Source of the DNA: an uncultured Flavobacteriales bacterium
GTDB lineage: Bacteria > Bacteroidota > Bacteroidia > Flavobacteriales_D > Crocinitomicaceae
Direction of reading: 5' to 3'
DNA length: 6,483 nucleotides
NCBI GenBank assembly: GCA_905479845.1
Contig: CAJQOB010000100.1
Span: forward strand, 1 to 6,483
The translations under genes and the position numbers were made by a program. A model generated the notes under the pieces. That model did no database searches. It was not told where the DNA came from and saw only the letters and a program-made list of their open reading frames with translations. Below are positions 1 to 5,809 of the stretch, piece after piece (the first letter of the stretch is position 1; each line of letters starts with the position of its first letter).

Positions 1-1759
1 CTCTGGAATTCCAAATTCTCTGGTAGAACGAATTGAAATTATCAAAGGTCCAGCCTCGACTTTATATGGAAGTGAAGCGATTGGAGGAGTCATTAATGTT
101 ATCACTAAAAAGTCAACGAATGCTCCAAGAGTATCAGCCGATGTATTTACTACAAGTTGGCTTGAGACCAATGCCGATCTAGGATTTAAATTTGGACTTG
201 GTAAACGTGAAAAACCAAAAAGTGAGTTAAGTACATACGTTCCAAGTAGACCTATTTGGGAGGTTCTAACGGGAATCAACTATTACAATTACAACAATCC
301 TCTGGATAATAACAACGATGGTTTCACGGATGTAACCCTTCAAGACCGTATTTCCATCTTTCAGAAATGGAAGTTCAATCCTAAGAAGAGTAACAGACAA
401 GTTTCCATTGCGGGCCGCTATTTATATGAAGATCGTTGGGGAGGAGAAATGGACTGGAATTCAAATTTCCGAGGTGGAGATAGTCTTTATGGGGAAAGCA
501 TTTACACTTCTCGTTGGGAACTTCTTGGGATGTATCAACTTCCAGTAAAAGAGCGTGTTTTCCTAACTGGGTCCTTCAACCGTCACCAGCAAAATAGTTT
601 CTACGGAAACGTTCCTTACATGGCTGATCAAATTACAGGATTTGCCCAAGCCTACTGGGACAAGCATCTCGACAAGCACGACTTCATTATTGGATCTGCG
701 GTTCGCTATGTAAATTATGATGATAATACCCCTGCTACCGCAACGAATGACAGTATTAACCCTCAGAATATGCGCGACATTCAATGGATTCCTGGAATCT
801 ATGCGCAGGATGAAATCAAACTTGGAAAGTACCACAAACTTTTACTTGGTTCTCGTGTTGATTACCATTCTGTTCACGGTATTATTTTCACCCCAAGAAT
901 TGGGTATAAATGGATGAGCAAGGATTTACACATTTTGCGTTTAAACGCAGGAACAGGATATCGTGTAGTAAACATCTTTACTGAGGACCATGCTGCATTG
1001 ACAGGAGCAAGAGATGTCATCATAGAAGACAACATTGCCCCAGAACAATCGTATAATGTCAATTTGAATTACAGCAAGACATTTATTACTAAGAAGAACA
1101 AAATGATTGTTGTCGATGGAACTGTGTTCCACACATATTTCACCAATAGAATTATTGCCGATTATGATAGCGATCCAAATGAAATACGCTATGCGAACCT
1201 AGACGGTCACGCAGTGAGTCAAGGTGTAAGCGCCAATTTAACCTTAAAATTACTTCCAGGATTATCTATTCAAACGGGAGCAACGTTTATGGACATCTAT
1301 TATATGTCAAATGGTGTTCGTAGTGATCAGATCTTAACGGAGAAATTCACTGGAACATGGGCTGTTTCTTACGAGATTCCAAGAACTCGATTCTCCATCG
1401 ATTACACAGGAAATGTCTACAGTCCAATGCGACTTCCTCTCTTAAATGAGCTTGATCCGCGACCAGAATACTCACCATGGTGGAGTATTCAGAACATTCA
1501 AGTAAGCTACAAAGGCTTTGATAACTGGGAAATCTACGGAGGAGTGAAGAACTTACTCAACTGGACACCTGGAAAAAACATTCCGTTCTTGCTAGCTCGT
1601 GCGAATGATCCTTTTGATAAAGAAGTGACGTTTGATGCGAATGGCGATGCTGTAGCAACTCCGAACAATCCTTATGCCCTAACATTTGATCCTGCGTATG
1701 TTTACGGTCCGAACCAAGGAATAAGAGGCTTTCTGGGAATTCGATATACATTGAGATAG
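1..1759 (+). CDS. TonB-dependent outer-membrane receptor, 5' end cut by window
   Basis: This is an outer-membrane active transporter that takes up a substrate such as a metal complex, haem or cofactor, energised by TonB-ExbBD. The frame is open from base 2, so 585 residues are visible and the start lies outside the window. Visible residues 8-36 are the end of the plug domain, with the hallmark run VERIEIIKGP, then LYGSEAIGGVINVITK. The rest is a beta-barrel rich in alternating aromatic residues, ending in GFLGIRYTLR, a typical final strand. Visible residues 101-109 (DNNNDGFTD) resemble an acidic calcium-type loop. The signal peptide, any N-terminal carboxypeptidase-like domain and the TonB box are not in view. 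An ATG at 449 is internal, because clear plug sequence lies upstream in frame. The gene converges on the dipeptidase gene with 84 bp between the stops and no convincing terminator hairpin. The family is certain; the substrate cannot be read from the sequence. Confidence 0.95.
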   Translation, partial: SGIPNSLVERIEIIKGPASTLYGSEAIGGVINVITKKSTNAPRVSADVFTTSWLETNADLGFKFGLGKREKPKSELSTYVPSRPIWEVLTGINYYNYNNPLDNNNDGFTDVTLQDRISIFQKWKFNPKKSNRQVSIAGRYLYEDRWGGEMDWNSNFRGGDSLYGESIYTSRWELLGMYQLPVKERVFLTGSFNRHQQNSFYGNVPYMADQITGFAQAYWDKHLDKHDFIIGSAVRYVNYDDNTPATATNDSINPQNMRDIQWIPGIYAQDEIKLGKYHKLLLGSRVDYHSVHGIIFTPRIGYKWMSKDLHILRLNAGTGYRVVNIFTEDHAALTGARDVIIEDNIAPEQSYNVNLNYSKTFITKKNKMIVVDGTVFHTYFTNRIIADYDSDPNEIRYANLDGHAVSQGVSANLTLKLLPGLSIQTGATFMDIYYMSNGVRSDQILTEKFTGTWAVSYEIPRTRFSIDYTGNVYSPMRLPLLNELDPRPEYSPWWSIQNIQVSYKGFDNWEIYGGVKNLLNWTPGKNIPFLLARANDPFDKEVTFDANGDAVATPNNPYALTFDPAYVYGPNQGIRGFLGIRYTLR

Positions 1760-1843
1760 AGTTGGATTACCGTCGCTGCTGTCTTCGGCCTTGTTGGATA
1801 GTTGAAGGACGATGAATAATCTAGAAACGAAGTGTTCCGAGAA

Positions 1844-2635
1844 TCAATGTGAGACCGCCGCACTCTCGTGAACCAATTTCTGGTACTTTACAACTGCCTG
1901 GTTTCTAGAGCAAGCATTGAAGTGCCACCACTCACTTGGGATTCCTCTGAAACCTTGTGACTTCATTACTTCTCGAAGGAGCTTGCGGTTTTCATACTGT
2001 TCTTCCGTTAATTCTCCTGATTTCAAGAATATCCATTCTTTACTTGGAAAAGCAATGTCGCGGAAATCGTCATATCCTGCTCCCATGTCTAATGGTTTTC
2101 CGGACTCATCACAAATCGTTAGATCAACAGCCGCTCCAAAATTGTGCACGCTTCCATAAGAAGGATTAGAAACAAATTTCCCTCTCTGGGCAGCGGGAAT
2201 TGTATCCAAGGCGTTCCACATTTCTCGTTGTACTTCTAGGGGGCGAACTCCATCGTAAATCAGAAGTGAATACCTGGGGTGCTTTTCTTTCAAATAAGAT
2301 TGACAAGCTGAAATTCTCTCTGCAACATCACTTTGAAGATAAAGGCTGCTCAAAGTATCGTACAGGACATGTCCCATGAAATTATTGTCTGTGGCATAAC
2401 GTAAATCCACTTGAATTGAAGAATCGATTTCAAGAATATCAACGAGATTGAATGTTTTCAAATACTTAGAAGTTGTAGAGTCGAGCTCTACCTTTGCAAT
2501 TGAATCTTTAACAATCTGAGGGTCTCGAACTTTAACCACTTCAAACTCCTGTATTTCAACGGGCTTAGAATTCGTCTCGCAACCAAAACCAATTAAGCCA
2601 AAAACAAGCGCTATTAGGAGCATTTTAGCATTCAT
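1844..2635 (-). CDS. D-alanyl-D-alanine dipeptidase (VanX/DdpX type, peptidase M15D), exported, probable lipoprotein
   Basis: This zinc dipeptidase is expected to cleave D-Ala-D-Ala in the periplasm, for peptidoglycan dipeptide turnover. With the start at 2635 it has 263 residues. Residues 1-18 are a hydrophobic signal followed by Cys19 (LIGFGCE). This looks like a lipoprotein signal, although the lipobox is weak (Gly at -3). Catalytic motifs are complete: DLRYATDNNFMG near 77-88, DGVRP with Arg131, SVHNFGAAVD with zinc ligands His164 and Asp171, and EWWHF with catalytic Glu235 and zinc ligand His238. The His-to-Asp and Glu-to-His spacings match VanX. The frame stays open upstream to an ATG at 2734, but that start would overlap the divergent aminotransferase gene and put an odd stretch before the signal, so 2635 is preferred (2623 and 2659 are alternatives). 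There are no vanH/vanA/vanRS neighbours, so this is a DdpX-like housekeeping enzyme rather than a vancomycin-resistance gene. Confidence 0.9.
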   Translation of the reverse strand: MNAKMLLIALVFGLIGFGCETNSKPVEIQEFEVVKVRDPQIVKDSIAKVELDSTTSKYLKTFNLVDILEIDSSIQVDLRYATDNNFMGHVLYDTLSSLYLQSDVAERISACQSYLKEKHPRYSLLIYDGVRPLEVQREMWNALDTIPAAQRGKFVSNPSYGSVHNFGAAVDLTICDESGKPLDMGAGYDDFRDIAFPSKEWIFLKSGELTEEQYENRKLLREVMKSQGFRGIPSEWWHFNACSRNQAVVKYQKLVHESAAVSH

Positions 2636-2667
2636 GGATTCAAAGTAACAAAATCTCATTGGAATTA

Positions 2668-2696
2668 TTTGAAATAGAACTTTCTCATTAAATTCG
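2668..2696 (+). promoter_or_regulatory. Weak candidate promoter for the aminotransferase gene
   Basis: TTTG at 2668-2671 is followed after 17 nt by TAAATTCG at 2689-2696. The second element is one mismatch from TAnnTTTG, and the spacing is shorter than usual. If real, the leader would be only about a dozen bases before the ATG at 2715. No Shine-Dalgarno sequence is seen; the start is preceded by an A/T-rich run, as is usual in this phylum. Confidence 0.2.
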
Positions 2697-2701
2697 CAGC
2701 A

Positions 2702-2734
2702 CAAAATTAATACTATGCCAACGATCTCACACAA
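2702..2734 (-). promoter_or_regulatory. Candidate Bacteroidota promoter for the dipeptidase gene
   Basis: The minus strand reads TAATTTTG at 2709-2702, an exact match to the Bacteroidota -7 box TAnnTTTG. A TTG at 2734-2732 lies 22 nt upstream as a possible -33 element (usual spacing 19-21). Transcription would begin near 2695 and leave a leader of about 60 nt before the ATG at 2635. That supports the internal start over the one at 2734. The elements sit inside and just upstream of the aminotransferase start. Assignment is by motif only. Confidence 0.35.
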
Positions 2735-3917
2735 GGCCGTGATAATGCCAGAATCGCCAATCCGTAAATTGGTTCCTTTTGCAGAAAAAGCTAAAGCAGC
2801 AGGAAAAAAAGTGTTTCATTTAAATATTGGACAACCAGACATCGAAACACCGCAGGTTGCACTGGACGCCATTCGTAATTTTGATGAGAAAGTAATTGAG
2901 TATAGTCATTCGGCAGGTTTTCAATCGTACCGTGATAATTTAGCGGCGAATTACAGAAAATCGGGAATCAATGTTGACTCTGAGGATATTATCATCACAA
3001 CAGGAGGATCTGAAGCCTTAACTTTCGGATTTATGTCCACTTGTGATCCTGGCGACGAGGTAATTATTCCAGAGCCTTTTTACGCTAACTACAATGGTTT
3101 TGCTGTAGCTGCGGGATTAAATGTTGTTCCAGTAACAGCTAATATTAATGATGGTTTTGCTTTGCCTCCAGTTGAGGAATTTGAAAAGAGAATCACGGAC
3201 AAAACGAAAGCAATCGTTATTTGTAACCCAGGGAATCCAACGGGGTACTTGTACTCAAAAGAAGAGTTAGAAAAACTGCGTGATATCGTTAAGAAACATG
3301 ACTTGTTCTTGTTCGCTGACGAAGTATACCGAGAGTTCTGCTACGATGGAGCCGTTCCGTTTTCTGTAATGAACTTGGAAGGAATTGAGAATAATGTAAT
3401 TATGATTGATTCTGTTTCTAAGCGATACTCAATGTGTGGATCGCGCATTGGAGCAATTGTATCGAAGAACAAAGAAGTAATGACGGCTGCATTGAAATTT
3501 GGACAAGCGCGTCTTTCTCCTCCGACAGTTGATCAAGTTGCAGGTGAAGCAGCATTGAAAACGCCACAATCTTACTTTGACGATGTTGTTTCTGAGTACG
3601 TTGAGCGTCGAAATATTATGGTTGATGGACTAAACTCTATTGATGGTGTTTATTGTCCTAAACCAAGTGGTGCGTTCTATTGTGTAGCGCAATTCCCTGT
3701 TGACGATACAGAAAAATTCTGTCAGTGGCTACTTGAAAGTTTTGACTACAAAGGAGCTACAGTTATGATGGCCCCTGCAAGTGGTTTCTATTCAACAAAA
3801 GGAAATGGAACACAGGAAGCTAGAATTGCATACGTTCTGAATCAAGACTCTTTGAAAAAAGCGGTTAAGTGTATCGAAGAAGCCTTGAAGTTGTATCCTG
3901 GAAGAACTTATTGTTAG
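2715..3917 (+). CDS. PLP-dependent class I aminotransferase, aspartate aminotransferase type
   Basis: This cytoplasmic fold-type I aminotransferase transfers amino groups between an amino acid, probably aspartate, and 2-oxoglutarate using pyridoxal phosphate. It has 400 residues, the normal length. Visible motifs in order are: N-terminal substrate loop HLNIGQPD (35-42); phosphate-binding TTGGSEA (95-101); NPGNPTG (171-177) with the cofactor-contacting Asn174; ADEVYREF (201-208) with Asp202 and Tyr205; Schiff-base Lys236 in DSVSKRYS; Arg244 eight residues later; and Arg370 in EARIAYVL, the expected substrate-carboxylate arginine. The N-terminal MPESPIRKLVP and C-terminal YPGRT match, from memory, a Bacteroidota subgroup annotated as aspartate aminotransferase (aspB/aspC), and the ATG at 2715 gives the same N-terminal length. 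It appears to be transcribed alone: divergent from the dipeptidase gene and closed by a strong terminator 23 bp after the stop. The exact substrate is inferred from family membership, since related enzymes accept other amino donors. Confidence 0.93.
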   Translation: MPTISHKAVIMPESPIRKLVPFAEKAKAAGKKVFHLNIGQPDIETPQVALDAIRNFDEKVIEYSHSAGFQSYRDNLAANYRKSGINVDSEDIIITTGGSEALTFGFMSTCDPGDEVIIPEPFYANYNGFAVAAGLNVVPVTANINDGFALPPVEEFEKRITDKTKAIVICNPGNPTGYLYSKEELEKLRDIVKKHDLFLFADEVYREFCYDGAVPFSVMNLEGIENNVIMIDSVSKRYSMCGSRIGAIVSKNKEVMTAALKFGQARLSPPTVDQVAGEAALKTPQSYFDDVVSEYVERRNIMVDGLNSIDGVYCPKPSGAFYCVAQFPVDDTEKFCQWLLESFDYKGATVMMAPASGFYSTKGNGTQEARIAYVLNQDSLKKAVKCIEEALKLYPGRTYC

Positions 3918-3939
3918 AAAAATTGACTTTAAAAATGGT

Positions 3940-3982
3940 AAAGGTCTGTTCACATTTGAACACAGACCTTTTCTTGTCTTTT
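3940..3982 (+). terminator. Strong intrinsic terminator after the aminotransferase gene
   Basis: The left arm AAAGGTCTGTTCA (3940-3952) pairs with TGAACACAGACCTTT (3957-3971). This gives 13 base pairs with a two-base CA bulge on the 3' arm and a CATT loop. It is followed by a T-rich run (TTTTCTTGTCTTTT, 3969-3982). It starts 23 bases after the aminotransferase stop. On the minus strand the same hairpin is followed by TACCATTTTT, so it could also stop transcripts from the DUF983 gene that read across the convergent spacer. Confidence 0.85.
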
Positions 3983-4014
3983 GCAGTGGGGAATTACTGG
4001 CACAAGGTTGAAGC

Positions 4015-4030
4015 ATCAGTATGTACTGAT
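4015..4030. repeat. Perfect 7-bp inverted repeat, ATCAGTA-TG-TACTGAT
   Basis: ATCAGTA (4015-4021) and TACTGAT (4024-4030) are exact reverse complements separated by TG. It lies between two convergent genes, away from any promoter seen here. It could be a small hairpin (six pairs with an ATGT loop) or a dyad binding site. It lacks a T-run, so it is not a terminator by itself. Function unknown. Confidence 0.5.
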
Positions 4031-4064
4031 AGAATGAATGCGGGCTTCGAGAACCTCATCCCTC

Positions 4065-4090
4065 AGCATGTTAGGTAGCATGAGCCCCCC
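4065..4090. repeat. Short tandem direct repeat with C-run in convergent spacer
   Basis: AGCATG occurs at 4065-4070 and again at 4077-4082, a 12-bp period, followed by six C residues (4085-4090). This patch is more GC-rich than its surroundings. No gene is convincingly encoded in 3983-4126; the open stretches there are short and resemble no known protein. Confidence 0.4.
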
Positions 4091-4126
4091 TTAGAATTCA
4101 ATAATCAATGTCACCTGAAATAAAAA

Positions 4127-4531
4127 CTAAGCGGTTTTCTTCACTCTTCCTTCAGGTTTTCTATAACTCGTAAACAAGTTAATCCAGATAATTTTGGAAA
4201 GCGCGTACATGTAAGGTGTAAGTACAACTGATGATATTGCTACGATCGTTACTTGCGTTCCAGTAGACATCCATGGAAAAAATAGATTGAAGGAGACCCA
4301 AAGCGTCACAAAAAGTGCAACCCCTAATGCATAAGAAACATACATTGCTCCTTGGAAGAAGCCTAATTCTTTTTCATACTTCAATCCACACTCTGAACAG
4401 TTTTCGTGCGTATTACCAGCATTTTTTATATCGTATGGGTGCGAAGTAAAAAACTCACCTTCTTGGCATTGCGGGCACTTCATTCTGAAAATGCTGTACA
4501 ATTTTGATCCTTTACCAAATAATTTCGCCAT
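4127..4531 (-). CDS. DUF983 family zinc-ribbon membrane protein
   Basis: This small membrane protein of unknown function has 134 residues, normal for DUF983. The N-terminus carries two Cys pairs, KCPQC (Cys19, Cys22) and NCSECG (Cys45, Cys48), that could bind one zinc as a ribbon. Two hydrophobic membrane segments follow, at about 58-84 and 92-118, and the tail is basic (YRKPEGRVKKTA). The Cys motif followed by a 'GFFQGAMYVSY' membrane entry is the family signature. It lies 59 bp downstream of the TauE/SafE gene on the same strand and has a promoter-like box of its own, so it may be an extra operon member or a separate unit. Family members often occur near respiratory oxidase genes, but a role in oxidase assembly is only an inference. 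The ATG at 4531 is the only start that keeps the whole ribbon and the usual short N-terminal extension. Confidence 0.88.
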   Translation of the reverse strand: MAKLFGKGSKLYSIFRMKCPQCQEGEFFTSHPYDIKNAGNTHENCSECGLKYEKELGFFQGAMYVSYALGVALFVTLWVSFNLFFPWMSTGTQVTIVAISSVVLTPYMYALSKIIWINLFTSYRKPEGRVKKTA

Positions 4532-4550
4532 TTGTCTGATTTTAACACTT

Positions 4551-4558
4551 CAAAAGTA
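4551..4558 (-). promoter_or_regulatory. TAnnTTTG-type -7 box upstream of the DUF983 gene
   Basis: The minus strand reads TACTTTTG here, an exact match to the Bacteroidota -7 consensus, ending 19 bases before the ATG at 4531. No good TTTG -33 element is seen 19-21 nt upstream. The DUF983 gene may therefore be transcribed independently of the cco genes, but one motif alone is modest evidence. Confidence 0.3.
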
Positions 4559-4590
4559 CGATGAAAAAGCTGTTTAGAATGTAATAAAAG

Positions 4591-5376
4591 TTACTCAGTG
4601 CAAGACTCTGATTCGGGCGAATGACAGCATTCCATTTCCACCGCTGGTGATGCAACCTTATTGGGTGTATCACTACTATTTGTTATCATCTCCCCTGCAG
4701 GAACCGAAATTCTAGGACTTACGTAGGGAATTCCAAGATTCATCCCTCTCAATGCGATCATCAACCCAACTACCGTCAAAACATAAGGTATACTTCGGTT
4801 GAGTTTCTTTCGCGTCTCTGCACCAATTTTATTCGACATGAAGGGTACGAAAATCATTATTGGGAGAGTCCCAACCCCGAATGCAACCATAGCGAGCGAG
4901 CTCGACACAAGACTTTCTGCTAGTAAAGCATTCAATAATGCGACATAAACCATACCGCAAGGAAGTAAACCGTTGATGGCTCCAAAAGCGAGCAGTCTAA
5001 ATCGCGATTTGGACTTCATTGATTTCCCCATCAACTTTTGGATTCCTTTTTGAACCCCAAATGGATTCGAAACATGTGGGAACCACACCTTCAACTGTTT
5101 TCTCCAGGCAAATACAACGAGCGCTATTCCCGCAACAATACTCATCCACTGAAGAATTCCGAAGATCTGAATAGTCACTCCGAGCAATCCGAAAATGATT
5201 CCTAGAACGCCATACATTAATGTTCTTCCTAGGTTGTACTGGAGCGTTCCTCCAAGAATTGTCCAGTTATTGGTTCGATTTAAGGGAAGTACAAGTGCAA
5301 TAGGACCACACATCCCAAGGCAATGGACATTAGATGCCAATCCTAAAATTAAACCGGTGAATAATATCGTTTCCAT
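4591..5376 (-). CDS. TauE/SafE family (DsbD_2/UreH-type) membrane protein of the cbb3 oxidase locus
   Basis: This polytopic inner-membrane protein has 261 residues and about six membrane spans (roughly 4-30, 40-64, 70-92, 126-152, 157-180 and 196-213). Two paired motifs define the DsbD_2-like branch usually labelled 'sulfite exporter TauE/SafE': HCLGMCGP (His18, Cys19, Cys23) in the first span and GLLPCGMVY (Cys140) in the fourth. These cysteines suggest thiol or copper handling rather than sulfite export. The polar C-terminal tail (about 214-261) ends in a Cys/His cluster (MECCHSPESESC; Cys250, Cys251, His252, Cys259) that could bind metal. The ATG follows the ccoH stop with no gap (TAG then ATG), so the two are probably translationally coupled. 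Its position at the end of ccoGH is a common Bacteroidota arrangement and points to a role in maturing the oxidase, perhaps copper delivery. The precise substrate is unproven. Confidence 0.88.
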   Translation of the reverse strand: METILFTGLILGLASNVHCLGMCGPIALVLPLNRTNNWTILGGTLQYNLGRTLMYGVLGIIFGLLGVTIQIFGILQWMSIVAGIALVVFAWRKQLKVWFPHVSNPFGVQKGIQKLMGKSMKSKSRFRLLAFGAINGLLPCGMVYVALLNALLAESLVSSSLAMVAFGVGTLPIMIFVPFMSNKIGAETRKKLNRSIPYVLTVVGLMIALRGMNLGIPYVSPRISVPAGEMITNSSDTPNKVASPAVEMECCHSPESESCTE

Positions 5377-5799
5377 CTACACGTAGATTCTATCTTTTTG
5401 TAAACAAGACTTCCCTTTCAAAAAGAAGCGTACCTCAATGTTGTACACTCCTGGATTAAATCTATCCATAGGAATCTTCTCTAATCGTCTCTCCCCCATT
5501 TCAACAATGAAATCTTGAGCTTCATCATTTGGTCGGGTGAAGAAAACGCTCACATCGCTGATAAACTCATCAGTAGGTACTTTCACAACAAATGACGAAT
5601 CACTTTTAGTCAATTCAATGGTCCGATCCATTTCATTCACGCGTGACATCGCTTCCATTTCGCCATTGTAGGCCAAATCTCGTTTGTAGTAATCTTCCGT
5701 TTCCAATTCCACATCACTAGAAATCATTATTACCACCATTGTGATGATGAAGGCCATAAATGCGGCCATTGCCAATGTTAATCCTTTTCCCCAATTCAT
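5377..5799 (-). CDS. ccoH: CcoH/FixH family cbb3 oxidase assembly protein
   Basis: This single-span inner-membrane protein is needed for assembly or stability of cbb3-type cytochrome c oxidase. It has 140 residues. The start MNWGKGL and a hydrophobic segment at about 7-27 are followed by ETEDYYKRDLAYNGEM (33-48), the typical FixH sequence after the membrane anchor. The remainder (about 58-140) is a predicted beta-rich periplasmic domain ending in PGVYNIEVRFFLKGK, as in FixH proteins. It starts 10 bp after the ccoG stop and runs directly into the TauE/SafE start, so it lies in the middle of an operon. A purine-rich AGAGAG sits just upstream of the ATG. Neighbours and length agree with the assignment. 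Confidence 0.92.
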   Translation of the reverse strand: MNWGKGLTLAMAAFMAFIITMVVIMISSDVELETEDYYKRDLAYNGEMEAMSRVNEMDRTIELTKSDSSFVVKVPTDEFISDVSVFFTRPNDEAQDFIVEMGERRLEKIPMDRFNPGVYNIEVRFFLKGKSCLQKDRIYV

Positions 5800-5809
5800 A
5801 ACTCTCTAT

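Noticed and set aside
563..1132. Several short open frames (62-90 codons) opposite or out of frame with the TonB receptor
   Set aside because: The receptor frame is continuous with clear family sequence. The others are shadows without start context or protein-like composition.
1760..1843. Terminator between the receptor and dipeptidase genes
   Set aside because: Only short, bulged pairings (for example GTCTTC with GAAGGAC) and no T-run on either strand.
1844..2635. Vancomycin-resistance gene vanX
   Set aside because: There is no vanH, vanA or vanRS nearby, the protein has an export signal, and the host is apparently Gram-negative; DdpX-like housekeeping use is more likely.
4040..4065. tRNA T-arm-like sequence on the minus strand (GGTTCTCGAAGCC)
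   Set aside because: No acceptor stem, D-arm or anticodon arm can be folded around it, and the T-loop does not match the TTCRANY pattern properly.
3869..4078. A 69-codon plus-strand open frame spanning the aminotransferase end and the spacer
   Set aside because: It overlaps the aminotransferase out of frame, runs straight through the terminator hairpin, and has no recognisable protein features.
4098..4111. FNR-like dyad (ATTCAATAATCAAT)
   Set aside because: It does not fit TTGAT-N4-ATCAA and lies downstream of the DUF983 stop rather than at a promoter.
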